A stretch of 22,962 nt of DNA from assembly GCF_047229345.1 (NCBI RefSeq), contig NZ_JBFTER010000081.1, forward strand, positions 1-22,962, given 5' to 3'. A program made the translations under genes and the position numbers. This document shows, one piece after another, positions 12,904-20,541 of this stretch. The DNA comes from Cellulomonas_A sp047229345. GTDB taxonomy: Bacteria > Actinomycetota > Actinomycetes > Actinomycetales > Cellulomonadaceae. The notes beneath the pieces were generated by a model. It saw only the letters and a list, made by a program, of their open reading frames with translations. It had not been told where the DNA came from and searched no databases. How positions within the stretch are numbered: position 1 is the stretch's first letter; each line of letters starts with the position of its first letter.

Positions 12904-14579
12904 GGATCACCGACACCTCGGACCTGTGGTGGAAGAACGCGGTCGTCTACTGCCTGGACGTCCAGAAGTTCATGGACTGGGACGGTGACGGCACCGGCGA
13001 CTTCGCGGGCCTCGCGCAGCGCATCGACCACCTCGCCGACCTCGGCGTGACGTGCCTGTGGCTCATGCCGTTCTACCCGACGGCCGACCGCGACGACGGC
13101 TACGACATCACCGACTTCTACGGCGTCGACCCCCGCCTCGGCACGCACGGCGACGTCGTCGAGATCATCCGCACCGCACGCGACCGCGGCATGCGCGTCA
13201 TCGCGGACCTCGTCGTCAACCACACGTCGGACAAGCACCCCTGGTTCAAGGCCGCGCGGTCCAGCAAGGACAACCCGTACCGCGACTACTACGTCTGGCG
13301 CTCCGACCCGCCGCCGAAGGGCACCAAGAAGGACGTCGTCTTCCCCGACAAGGAGGACAGCATCTGGGAGCTCGACGAGAAGACCGGCGAGTGGTACCTG
13401 CACCGGTTCTACAAGCACCAGCCCGACCTCAACGTCGCCAACCCGCAGGTCCGCGACGAGATCGCCAAGGTCATGGGCTTCTGGATGGAGCTCGGGCTCT
13501 CGGGCTTCCGGGTCGACGCCGTGCCGTTCCTGCTCGACGGCGCGGAGGTCAACCCCCGCGACGACCTCGTCGACCCGCACGAGTACCTGCGCTCGCTGCG
13601 CTCGTTCATGAACCGCCGCTCCGGGGACGCGATCCTGCTCGGGGAGGTCAACCTGCCGTACGAGCAGGCCGTCGAGTTCCTCGGCGGCAGCGACGGCGAC
13701 GAGCTGACGATGATCTTCGACTTCCCCGGGATGCAGGCGACGTACCTCGCGCTCGCCCGGGGCGACGCGGCGCCGATCGTGGAGGCGCTCGAGGCCCGGC
13801 CGCCGCTCCCGAAGGACGGGCAGTGGGCGACGTTCCTGCGCAACCACGACGAGCTCACGCTCGACAAGCTCAGCGACGACGAGCGCGCGGAGGTGTTCGC
13901 GGCGTTCGGGCCGGACGAGGACATGCAGGTCTTCGGCCGCGGCCTGCGCCGCCGGCTCCCCCCGATGCTCGACGGCGACCCCCGCCGCATCCGGATGGTC
14001 TACTCGCTGCTGTTCTCGCTGCCCGGCACCCCGACGCTGTTCTACGGCGAGGAGATCGGCATGGGCGAGAACCTGGCGGTCGAGGGCCGGCTCGCGGTGC
14101 GCACCCCGATGCAGTGGAACGCCGGCCCGAACGGCGGGTTCTCGACCGCCCCGGCGTCGCGGCTCACCGCGCCGGTGGTCGAGGGCGGGTTCGCCCCCGA
14201 GCACGTCAACGTGGCCGACCAGCGCCGCGACCCCGACTCGATGCTCACGTTCATGGGCCTGCTCGTGCGCCGGTACCGCGAGTGCCCCGAGCTCGGCTGG
14301 GCCACCGTGGACGTCCTCGACCAGCCGCACGCCCACGTGCTCGCGCACCGCAGCTCGTGGGGCGACGGCTCGCTCGTCGCCGTGCACAACCTCGCCGCCG
14401 AGCCGGTCACGGTGCCGCTGCACCTGCCGGACCTCGACGCGGACGTGCGGTTCGTCGACCTGCTCGAGGACGACATGACCACCCCGTGCGGCGAGGACGG
14501 TCGCGTCGAGGTCGCGCTGCCCGGGTACGGGTACCGGTGGCTGCGGGTCGTCCGGCCGGGGTCGCGCCGGCTCGTGTAG
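12900..14579 (+). CDS. Trehalose-synthase-like GH13 enzyme
   Basis: This 559-residue GH13 alpha-amylase-family protein is closest in pattern to trehalose synthase (maltose alpha-D-glucosyltransferase). All four conserved regions are visible: DLVVNH (103-108), GFRVDAVPF (202-210, nucleophile D206), LLGEVN (246-251, acid/base E249) and FLRNHDE (312-318, D317). The trehalose synthase traits GDGTGDFAGLAQRIDHLADLGV, YYVWRSDPPP, HRFYKHQPDLNVANPQV, FYGEEIGMGENL and RTPMQWN are present. The N-terminus differs from TreS (YCLDVQKFMDWDGDG for YEVLVRSFQDSNGDG), so it is probably a paralogue. There is no signal peptide, so it acts in the cytoplasm. A role in maltose/trehalose conversion is inferred; the link with the overlapping oxidoreductase is unexplained. 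The C-terminal beta domain is complete (about 470-559). Confidence 0.9.
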   Translation: MRITDTSDLWWKNAVVYCLDVQKFMDWDGDGTGDFAGLAQRIDHLADLGVTCLWLMPFYPTADRDDGYDITDFYGVDPRLGTHGDVVEIIRTARDRGMRVIADLVVNHTSDKHPWFKAARSSKDNPYRDYYVWRSDPPPKGTKKDVVFPDKEDSIWELDEKTGEWYLHRFYKHQPDLNVANPQVRDEIAKVMGFWMELGLSGFRVDAVPFLLDGAEVNPRDDLVDPHEYLRSLRSFMNRRSGDAILLGEVNLPYEQAVEFLGGSDGDELTMIFDFPGMQATYLALARGDAAPIVEALEARPPLPKDGQWATFLRNHDELTLDKLSDDERAEVFAAFGPDEDMQVFGRGLRRRLPPMLDGDPRRIRMVYSLLFSLPGTPTLFYGEEIGMGENLAVEGRLAVRTPMQWNAGPNGGFSTAPASRLTAPVVEGGFAPEHVNVADQRRDPDSMLTFMGLLVRRYRECPELGWATVDVLDQPHAHVLAHRSSWGDGSLVAVHNLAAEPVTVPLHLPDLDADVRFVDLLEDDMTTPCGEDGRVEVALPGYGYRWLRVVRPGSRRLV

Positions 14580-14626
14580 CCGGCTCGGCCGTGCCGGTGC
14601 GTGCCCGTGCGGGGCGGTCCCGCGGT

Positions 14627-14632
14627 TAGAGT
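14627..14632 (+). promoter_or_regulatory. -10 box of the GAF protein gene
   Basis: TAGAGT matches TAnnnT and lies 41 bp before the ATG at 14674, in the 94-bp gap after the GH13 gene. It suggests separate transcription of the GAF gene. Confidence 0.4.
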
Positions 14633-14673
14633 GCGTCGTCGTCGCTGCGATCGCGACGAGAGCGGAGCGCACG

Positions 14674-15384
14674 ATGACGCAGGACCACCCCGGCCAGCCG
14701 CGGGACGCACGCACGGACGAGCACGCGGCCGGGCCGGACGACGGGCTCCCCGACCTCCCGCCCGACGAGCAGCTCGAGACGTTCGTGCTCGAGGCCCGCA
14801 CCGTCCGCGACCACCTCGACGACCTCGCGTCGCGCGCCGGGACCCAGCTGCTCGCGGGCACCGAGATCAGCATCTCGGTGCGCCACCGCGGGCACGACCG
14901 CCTCGTCGCGACCAGCACCGCCCGCGCGGGCCTGTGCGACCAGACGGAGTACGACACCGGCGCGGGGCCGTGCGTGACGGCGATGGACCTGCTCCAGGTC
15001 GTGCTCGTCCCGGACATCCTCGAGGACACGCGCTGGGCCTCGTGGCGCCGCGTCTCGCTCGACAACGGCTTCCGCTCCGCCGCCGGGATCCCCGCGCACG
15101 TCGCGGAGGGCGTCGAGCTGTCCGTGAACCTCTACTCCGAGGAGCTCGACCCCTGGGACGCCGACGTGCTCGTGCGCGGCGACGCGTTCGCTCAGCAGGT
15201 GGCCCAGACCGTGCGGCTCTGCCTCGAGGTCGCGCGCCTCACGACCTTGCACGCCGACGCGGTCGCCGCGGCGGAGGCGCGCGAGTCGATCAACGAGACC
15301 ATCAGCCGCACGATCGCGGAGAAGCAGGGCACCGTCGCGGACGTGCTCGGCCGGCTCGCGGAGCGGACGTCCGAGGACGCCTGA
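14674..15384 (+). CDS. GAF domain protein with degenerate ANTAR-like tail
   Basis: This 236-residue protein has a disordered acidic N-terminus (1-32), a GAF domain (about 45-190), and a helical tail. The GAF part shows LCDQTEYDTGAGPCVTAM (about 89-106) and SLDNGFRSAAGIP (about 129-141), the signature of actinobacterial GAF-ANTAR sensors, where DxGxGPC is conserved. The tail (AEARESINETISRTIAEKQGTVADVLGRLAERTSED) is shorter than an ANTAR RNA-binding domain and lacks the usual QAKGxLM core, so I read it as a diverged or lost ANTAR. The ligand is unknown. GGAG lies nine bases before the ATG. It converges with the response regulator gene; an inverted repeat overlaps its stop codon. Confidence 0.8.
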   Translation: MTQDHPGQPRDARTDEHAAGPDDGLPDLPPDEQLETFVLEARTVRDHLDDLASRAGTQLLAGTEISISVRHRGHDRLVATSTARAGLCDQTEYDTGAGPCVTAMDLLQVVLVPDILEDTRWASWRRVSLDNGFRSAAGIPAHVAEGVELSVNLYSEELDPWDADVLVRGDAFAQQVAQTVRLCLEVARLTTLHADAVAAAEARESINETISRTIAEKQGTVADVLGRLAERTSEDA

Positions 15385-15403
15385 GGCGCCGGACGCTCAG
15401 GCG
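15378..15403. terminator. Bidirectional terminator candidate
   Basis: CGCCTGAG (15378-15385) and CTCAGGCG (15396-15403) are perfect 8-bp inverted arms with a 10-base spacer. The left arm contains the TGA stop of the GAF gene. It lies 30 bp from the stop codon of the converging response regulator gene, so one structure could serve both. Confidence 0.55.
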
Positions 15404-15433
15404 CCCGACGCCCCCGGCACGTGGCCGGACCCG

Positions 15434-15886
15434 CTACGCGGCGTGGTCGGGGAGCCGCGCGACCTCGGAGTAGAAGCGGTCGATCTGGTGGATCGCCGCC
15501 ACGAACTCCTCGAAGTCCACGGGCTTCGTGACGTACGAGCTCGCGTGCCCCGTGTACGCGTTGACGATGTCCTCCTCGCCCGACGACGTCGTCAGCACGA
15601 CCACCGGGATGTGGCTGAGGTCCGGGTCGGTCTTGAGCGCGTGCAGCACCTCGCGCCCGCTCATCCGCGGCAGGTTGAGGTCGAGCAGGATGAGGTCGGG
15701 GCGCGGGGCCTCCGCGAAGCGGCCCTCGCGGCGCACGTGCTCGAGGGCCTCGACACCGTCGTTCACGACCATGAGGTCGTCACCGCGGTCGAGGTCGTCG
15801 TACGCCTCCTGGATCATCAGCACGTCCCCCGGGTCGTCCTCGACGAGCAGGACGCGAGGGCGGCGGCGCGGGACGGCGGTGCTCAC
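15434..15886 (-). CDS. RcpA-like single-domain response regulator
   Basis: This 150-residue protein is one receiver domain without an output domain. It shows VLLVEDDPGD (acidic pocket, D17-D18), LILLDLNLPRMSG (phospho-acceptor D69), VVVLTTSS (T99/T100) and YVTKPVDFEEF (K121). The DPGD, LNLPRMSG and YVTKPVD features and the C-terminal IDRFYSEVARLP (compare IxxFWLxxVxLP) are typical of RcpA-type regulators, which pair with phytochrome-like or other soluble histidine kinases. No kinase is adjacent. The GTG at 15886 places the first strand at residue 11; upstream codons are arginine-rich and look non-coding. No clear Shine-Dalgarno sequence is visible. Confidence 0.88.
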   Translation of the reverse strand: MSTAVPRRRPRVLLVEDDPGDVLMIQEAYDDLDRGDDLMVVNDGVEALEHVRREGRFAEAPRPDLILLDLNLPRMSGREVLHALKTDPDLSHIPVVVLTTSSGEEDIVNAYTGHASSYVTKPVDFEEFVAAIHQIDRFYSEVARLPDHAA

Positions 15887-16017
15887 TGAGCGGCGTTCGG
15901 GGAAGAGGTCACGCAGAAGGGTCCCACGCCGGGGGCCCGCCCGCTCCAGGACGGGCCCTCGACGTGCGCGCTCCCTCCGCCGGGCGCCTGCGCTGCCGGT
16001 CCGCCGCCGCGAAGGCC

Positions 16018-16046
16018 TTGACGTGGCACTTGCATTTTGCAAGCAT
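16018..16046 (+). promoter_or_regulatory. Promoter with embedded operator for the VOC-HxlR operon
   Basis: TTGACG (16018-16023) is a good -35. Seventeen bases later AAGCAT (16041-16046) can serve as -10, which would start transcription near 16053 and give a leaderless mRNA beginning at the VOC ATG. The perfect palindrome CTTGCATTTTGCAAG (16029-16043) fills the spacer and touches the -10. Such placement would block RNA polymerase when bound. The HxlR protein encoded second in the operon is the obvious candidate. The A/T-rich centre stands out in this DNA. Confidence 0.65.
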
Positions 16047-16053
16047 CGACGTC

Positions 16054-16458
16054 ATGAGCCTCTTCATCACCTGCCCCGTCGAGAGCGTCGAGCGCGCGAC
16101 CACCTTCTACACCGCCCTGGGTTGGACCCTGAACCCGGAGATGTCCGATCACAACGTGTCCTGCTTCGCGATCGCGCCCGAGCAGTACGTCATGCTCGGG
16201 AGCCGCGAGATGTACGCCGGCGTCGGCGGCGTCGAGGAGGTGGTCGGCGGCCCCGACACCCCCTCGAAGGTCACGGTCTCGTTCGACCTCGGGAGCCGCG
16301 AGGCGGTCGACGACCTCGTCGAGCGTGCCGGGGCCGCCGGCGGGCGGATCGGCGACACCGACGACTACCCCTTCATGTACCAGCGCCAGTTCGACGACCC
16401 CGACGGCTACCACTACTCGCCGTTCTGGATGAAGCCGGACACCGATCCGACGGCGTGA
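16054..16458 (+). CDS. VOC (glyoxalase/dioxygenase superfamily) protein
   Basis: This 134-residue protein has the paired beta-alpha-beta-beta-beta layout of the VOC superfamily: SLFITCPVESVERATTFYTALGWTLNPEMSD in the first half, and KVTVSFDLGSREAVDDLVERAGAAGG followed by YQRQFDDPDGYHYSPFWMK in the second. It resembles the lactoylglutathione-lyase-like or extradiol-dioxygenase-like single-domain proteins often paired with HxlR or TetR regulators. Metal ligands cannot be assigned with confidence, and the substrate is unknown. The start at 16054 is eight bases after the -10 box, while the upstream extension of the open frame runs through the promoter. Its stop overlaps the HxlR start (GTGA, four bases). 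A role in handling a reactive small molecule sensed by the HxlR protein is inferred. Confidence 0.87.
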   Translation: MSLFITCPVESVERATTFYTALGWTLNPEMSDHNVSCFAIAPEQYVMLGSREMYAGVGGVEEVVGGPDTPSKVTVSFDLGSREAVDDLVERAGAAGGRIGDTDDYPFMYQRQFDDPDGYHYSPFWMKPDTDPTA

Positions 16459-16736
16459 GCGACCTCGCCGCGGCCCTCGGCATCGTCGGGGCACGGTGGG
16501 CCCTGCTCATCGTGGAGCGGCTGCTCGACGGGCCGCAGCGCTACGGCGACCTGCAGCGCGACCTGGGAGTGCCGACGAACATGCTCGCGACGCGCCTGCG
16601 CGAGCTCGAGGCGGCCGGCGTCCTGACCCGCCTGCCCCTCCGGCACAACACCCGCGCCTACGCACTGACCGATCGCGGGCTCGCCCTGCACGAGGCGATC
16701 GACGCGCTCGGGCGCTGGGGCCGGGAGCACGCCTAG
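16455..16736 (+). CDS. HxlR family winged-helix regulator
   Basis: This short (93-residue) HxlR-type DNA-binding protein contains ALGIVGARWALLIVERLLDGPQRYGDLQRDLGVPTNMLATRLRELEAAGVLTRLPLRHNTRAYALTDRG in order: the W-x-L-L-I-V helix, the helix-turn-helix (about 28-52), and the wing (about 55-72). The N-terminal cysteine of redox-sensing members such as YodB is absent; there is no cysteine at all, so thiol sensing is excluded. The GTG start overlaps the VOC stop codon (GTGA), making this the second gene of the operon. It probably represses its own operon through the palindrome at 16029-16043. The C-terminus is at the short end of the family but complete. Confidence 0.87.
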   Translation: MSDLAAALGIVGARWALLIVERLLDGPQRYGDLQRDLGVPTNMLATRLRELEAAGVLTRLPLRHNTRAYALTDRGLALHEAIDALGRWGREHA

Positions 16737-16737
16737 G

Positions 16738-16788
16738 GTGCGGCGGGTGGAGGCGCACGCGGCCGAGGTGGGCGCTCCTCCGCCGCAC
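16738..16788. terminator. Bidirectional terminator candidate, HxlR and ABC permease
   Basis: GTGCGGCGG (16738-16746) and CCGCCGCAC (16780-16788) are perfect 9-bp inverted arms. The 33-base loop can pair further (GAGGCGC with GCGCTC). It fills the gap between the HxlR stop and the ABC permease stop (16839), as expected of a shared terminator. Confidence 0.5.
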
Positions 16789-16838
16789 GTGGCAGCTGCG
16801 TACCGGAGCGCCCTCCAGGCGACTGCTCGCCCCGGACC

Positions 16839-19409
16839 TCACTCGTAGCTGATCGCCTGCAGCACGGGCAGCCGCGCAGCACGCGCCCCGGGCCACACGG
16901 CGGCGAGCACCCCGACGACGACGGCCAGCGCGAGCATCGCCGCGAGGCTCGTCCACGGCACGACGAGCGTCCCGAGGCCCTCGTCGGCGAACACCGTGGG
17001 CATCGCCGAGGCGAGCGCGACCCCGACGCCGAGCCCGACGACCGTCCCGAACACCGCGGTCAGCACCGACTCGATCGTGACGGTCCCGGCGAGCTGGAGC
17101 CGGCCCAGCCCGACCGCGCGCAGCAGGCCGATCTCCCGCGTCCGCTCGATCACCGAGAGCGCGAGGGTGTTGACGATCCCGAGCACCGCGATCACGACCG
17201 AGAGGCCGAGCAGCGCGTAGAGGATCACGAGCACCTGGTCGATCTGCGCGGCGATCTGCGAGATGTACTCCTCGGAGTCGAGCACGGCGACCACGACGTA
17301 CGGCTGCACGGCCCGCGTCACGCCCGCGCGGACGTCGCCGGCGTCGGCCCCGTCGTCGAACGTCACGAAGGCGGTCGACAGGAACGTCTGCTGCTCCGGC
17401 ACGAGCGCCCGGAACAGGTCGGCGGGCAGCACGACCGAGGTCCCGATGGCCCGCGAGTCGATCACGGCGCCGATCTCCACGGTGCGCGCCCCGCCCACCC
17501 CGACGACCGTGAGCTCGTCCCCGACGGCCCAGCCCTCGTCGTCGGCGGCCTGCTCCTGCACCGCGAGCCGTCCCGCGGCGAGGGCGTCGCCGAACGAGCC
17601 GTCGATCTCCTCGATGTCGAGGCTGCGCCCCACGGCGCCGGGCTCGATGCCCGCGACCAGGTCCGCGTCCTCCGGTCCGGGGGTCTGTCCGGCCGGTGCG
17701 ACGAGGACCGACCCGGCGAGGAACGGGTCGACCGCGTCGACGCCGGGCACCGCCTGCACGTCGTCGACCGCGCCCGCCGGGATCGAGCTCGACCCGGCCG
17801 ACTGGAGGATGAGGTCCGCGTTCGCCTCGGCCTCGACGATCGCGCTGGTCGACGCCTGGGCCGAGGCCGCGAGGACCGCCGACGCGCCGACGAGCGCCAT
17901 GCCGATCATGAGCGCACCCGCGGTGTTCGCGGTGCGGCGCGGGTTGCGCACCACGTTGCCGCGAGCCAGCCGGCCGAGCGGGCGGACGGTCGCGACCAGC
18001 GGCTGCGCGAGCACGCCGATCGACCAGCGCGCGATCACGGGCGAGAGCAGGAGCGTGCCGACGAGCACGGCCCCTGCACCGACGCCGAGCACGAGCCCCG
18101 CGTCGTCCCCGTCGGGCGACCGGACCGACGACACGACGGCCGCGACCCCGGCGACGACCGCGAGCGACCCGAGCACGGCCCGGAGGCGCAGCGAGCGCTC
18201 GGGCACCGCGACGTCGTCGCGCATCGCCTCGACGGGCGGCACGAGAGCGGCGCGGCGGGCCGGGAGCGCCGCGGCGAGCACGCTCACGACGGTCCCCACG
18301 AGGATCGAGACGACGACGGTGAACCCGTCGAGCGGGATCTCGCCCGAGAGCGTCATGCCCATGCGCTCGAAGACGACCTTGAGCACCTGCACGAGCCCGA
18401 CACCACCCGCGACGCCCAGCGCCGAGCCGAGCACGCCGACGGCGGCGGCCTGCACGAGGATCGACGCGAACACCTGCGCGGGCGACGCCCCGACGGCGCG
18501 CAGGAGCGCGAACTCGCGCATCCGCTGGCGCACCGACATCGCGAACGTGTTGGCGATGATGAAGCCGCCGACGAACAGCGAGATCCCGGCGAAGACGAGC
18601 AGGAACGTCGTGACGAACCCGAGCTGGCTGTCGATCTCGGCGCGGGTGTCCGCGCGGAGCGAGTCGCCGGTGACCGCGGCCGCCTGCGCCCCCTCGGGGA
18701 GGTCCGCGAGCGCGGCGTCGATCCGCTCGACGAGCTGCGCCTCGCTCACGCCGTCCTCGGCGTGCACGGCGTGCAGCGGCACGAGCCCGTCGGGCGCGTA
18801 CGCGGCCGTCGCCACGTCGGCGTCGAGCAGCACGATCGTGGCGCCCGCGAACGGCGTGCCCCCGGTGGCCTCGCCGACGATCTCGACGGTCCGGAGCTCG
18901 TCGCCGAGCACGACGGTCGTCGAGTCCCCGACCGCGAGCCCCGAGCTCTCCAGGGTCGCGGCCTCGACCGCGATCTCCCCCTCGCCCTCGGGAGCGCGCC
19001 CGTCGGTGAGCTCGAGCGTGTCGTCGCGCGGGTCGTAGGCGAACGCGAAGGACGGCGCCTGGGTGCTCTGCACGGCGGTGCCGTCGGCCCCCACGAGCAC
19101 GATCGGGCCCTGCAGGGCGGGGATCACGTGGTCGACGCCCTCGACACCCTCGAGCGTCCCGGCCAGCGCGAGCGGCACGGGGTTGAGCCCGGAGTCCCCG
19201 CCCGGCTGCGAGCCGCCGACGGTCTGCGTCCCCTGCACGTACGCGTCGGCCGTCGTCGTGCTCTCGACGATCCCGGTGAACGTCGTGGAGAGCATCGTGC
19301 GCAGCGCGAACGTGCCCGCGACGAACGCGACGCCGAGCGCCACCGCGAGGACCGACAGGACGAAGCGCACGAGGTGCGCGCGGATGCCCCGCAGGGCGAC
19401 GCGCCTCAC
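16839..19409 (-). CDS. ABC transporter permease, MacB/FtsX type, two FtsX domains
   Basis: This 856-residue permease has an N-terminal membrane helix (about 11-32, FVLSVLAVALGVAFVAG), a first extracytoplasmic domain (about 33-240), three helices of the first FtsX domain (about 250-370, including FLLVFAGISLFVGGFIIANTFAMSVRQRMREFALLRAVGA), linking helices, and a second extracytoplasmic domain (about 490-720). A second FtsX domain follows (about 725-850, with VVIAVLGIVNTLALSVIERTREIGLLRAVG), and the protein ends LPVLQAISYE. This is the usual actinobacterial design of a type VII-like ABC system, used in lipoprotein or peptide handling and mechanotransmission rather than import. The GTG at 19409 overlaps the ATPase stop by four bases (GTGA) and is chosen because the protein then begins RRVALRGIRAHLVRF, typical of the family. 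The substrate is unknown. Confidence 0.93.
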   Translation of the reverse strand: MRRVALRGIRAHLVRFVLSVLAVALGVAFVAGTFALRTMLSTTFTGIVESTTTADAYVQGTQTVGGSQPGGDSGLNPVPLALAGTLEGVEGVDHVIPALQGPIVLVGADGTAVQSTQAPSFAFAYDPRDDTLELTDGRAPEGEGEIAVEAATLESSGLAVGDSTTVVLGDELRTVEIVGEATGGTPFAGATIVLLDADVATAAYAPDGLVPLHAVHAEDGVSEAQLVERIDAALADLPEGAQAAAVTGDSLRADTRAEIDSQLGFVTTFLLVFAGISLFVGGFIIANTFAMSVRQRMREFALLRAVGASPAQVFASILVQAAAVGVLGSALGVAGGVGLVQVLKVVFERMGMTLSGEIPLDGFTVVVSILVGTVVSVLAAALPARRAALVPPVEAMRDDVAVPERSLRLRAVLGSLAVVAGVAAVVSSVRSPDGDDAGLVLGVGAGAVLVGTLLLSPVIARWSIGVLAQPLVATVRPLGRLARGNVVRNPRRTANTAGALMIGMALVGASAVLAASAQASTSAIVEAEANADLILQSAGSSSIPAGAVDDVQAVPGVDAVDPFLAGSVLVAPAGQTPGPEDADLVAGIEPGAVGRSLDIEEIDGSFGDALAAGRLAVQEQAADDEGWAVGDELTVVGVGGARTVEIGAVIDSRAIGTSVVLPADLFRALVPEQQTFLSTAFVTFDDGADAGDVRAGVTRAVQPYVVVAVLDSEEYISQIAAQIDQVLVILYALLGLSVVIAVLGIVNTLALSVIERTREIGLLRAVGLGRLQLAGTVTIESVLTAVFGTVVGLGVGVALASAMPTVFADEGLGTLVVPWTSLAAMLALAVVVGVLAAVWPGARAARLPVLQAISYE

Positions 19410-20287
19410 CGTCCGGACCGGGTGGCACCGGACCGGTCGGCGCCCGACAGCACCGCGGTGGTCCGGGCTGCGGCGGCCCGGTCCGCGGCGGACTGCGCGG
19501 CGGCGGCGAGCGCGTCGAGCACCGACGCGGGCGTCGGGTCGAGCAGCTCGCCGACGAGCAGGCCGTCGGCGAGGAACAGCACGCGGTGCGCGTAGGACGC
19601 GGCGGTCGGGTCGTGCGTGACCATCACGATCGTCTGCCCGAGCTCCTCGACGGAGCGGCGCAGGAAGCCGAGCACCTCGGCCGACGACGCGGAGTCGAGG
19701 TTGCCGGTCGGCTCGTCGGCGAACACCACCGCGGGCCGCGACACGAGCGCCCGGGCGCACGCGACGCGCTGCTGCTGGCCGCCCGAGAGCTCGCTCGGCT
19801 TGTGGTGCAGGCGGTCCTGGAGCCCGACGGCCGCGACCACCGCGTCGAGGTGCGCGCGGTCGACGGGGCGGCGGGCGATGTCGAGCGGGAGGGTGATGTT
19901 CTCGAGCGCGGTCAGCGTGGGCACGAGGTTGAACGCCTGGAAGACGAACCCCAGGCGCGTGCGGCGCAGCCTCGTGAGCCTGCGCTCGTTCATCCGGCTC
20001 ACCTCGTCGCCGTCCACGACGACCGTGCCCGACGTGGGCCGGTCGAGGCCCGCCATGCAGTGCATGAGCGTCGACTTGCCCGAGCCCGACGGGCCCATGA
20101 TCGCGGTGAGCTCGCCGCGCCGGAACTCGACGTCGACGCCGGCGAGCGCGTGCACCGCCGTGTCGCCGTCGCCGTACGTCTTGCGGAGCTCCCGCGCGTA
20201 CGCGATCGCCGTCGCTGCGGGGGGCGTCGCGGCACCCGTGGGGCTGCTCGTGGTGGCGGGGCTCGTCGGGCTGGCGGTGCTGCTCAT
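19406..20287 (-). CDS. ABC transporter ATPase, LolD/MacB type
   Basis: This 293-residue ATPase contains Walker A GPSGSGKST (65-73), a Q-loop in FVFQAFNL (Q117), the signature LSGGQQQR (167-174), Walker B AVVFADEPTGNLD (186-198) and the H-loop VTHD (about 218-221). EPTGNLD and QAFNLVPTLTALEN are typical of the LolD/MacB/FtsE group, which powers FtsX-type permeases such as the overlapping downstream gene. The first 25 residues are Ser/Thr/Pro-rich and the last 40 Ala-rich; both flank the core. The ATG at 20287 has GAGGGA at good spacing and is preferred over in-frame ATGs farther upstream (20329 and 20491). Confidence 0.93.
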   Translation of the reverse strand: MSSTASPTSPATTSSPTGAATPPAATAIAYARELRKTYGDGDTAVHALAGVDVEFRRGELTAIMGPSGSGKSTLMHCMAGLDRPTSGTVVVDGDEVSRMNERRLTRLRRTRLGFVFQAFNLVPTLTALENITLPLDIARRPVDRAHLDAVVAAVGLQDRLHHKPSELSGGQQQRVACARALVSRPAVVFADEPTGNLDSASSAEVLGFLRRSVEELGQTIVMVTHDPTAASYAHRVLFLADGLLVGELLDPTPASVLDALAAAAQSAADRAAAARTTAVLSGADRSGATRSGR

Positions 20288-20482
20288 GCGGGTGGTCCCT
20301 CGGTGGGTCGGACTGCTGCCGTCCCTCATCGTGGCCCCGTCGGGCGGCGCGGGCGATGGGGGAACCCCCTGGTCAGGCCCTTGCCCACCCCTGAGCGCAC
20401 CCCCGGGGGCGGCCCTGCGGGCAGCCCTGCCTGCGGGCTCGGACGCGCTCGACCGACCGTCCTGCGGGTCTCCCGCATTGCT

Positions 20483-20498
20483 GTGGCGCACGTCACAT
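20483..20498. promoter_or_regulatory. Candidate Crp/GlxR-type site
   Basis: TGTGGCGCACGTCACA fits the 16-bp Crp/GlxR pattern (TGTGANNNNNNTCACA) at all outer positions except one (G for A at position 5). It lies in the 254-bp divergent spacer, about 45 bp before the ATG of the small membrane protein. A cAMP-type regulator binding here is inferred; no such regulator is in the window. Confidence 0.4.
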
Positions 20499-20507
20499 CA
20501 TGCGCCT

Positions 20508-20523
20508 AGCCTGACGTCAGGCG
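20508..20523. promoter_or_regulatory. -10 box and 14-bp perfect palindrome
   Basis: TAGCCT (20508-20513) is a possible -10 for the gene at 20542. It overlaps GCCTGACGTCAGGC (20510-20523), a perfect 14-bp palindrome at the expected transcription start, the position of a repressor operator. The rest of the spacer (20288-20482) holds no gene or clear site. Confidence 0.45.
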
Positions 20524-20541
20524 CAGGGACGGGGGCCGACG

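Noticed and set aside
16507..19428. 973-codon minus-strand frame overlapping the ABC permease in another frame
   Set aside because: Arg/Gly/Ala-dominated product with no membrane helices; the overlapping frame gives a perfect two-FtsX-domain permease.
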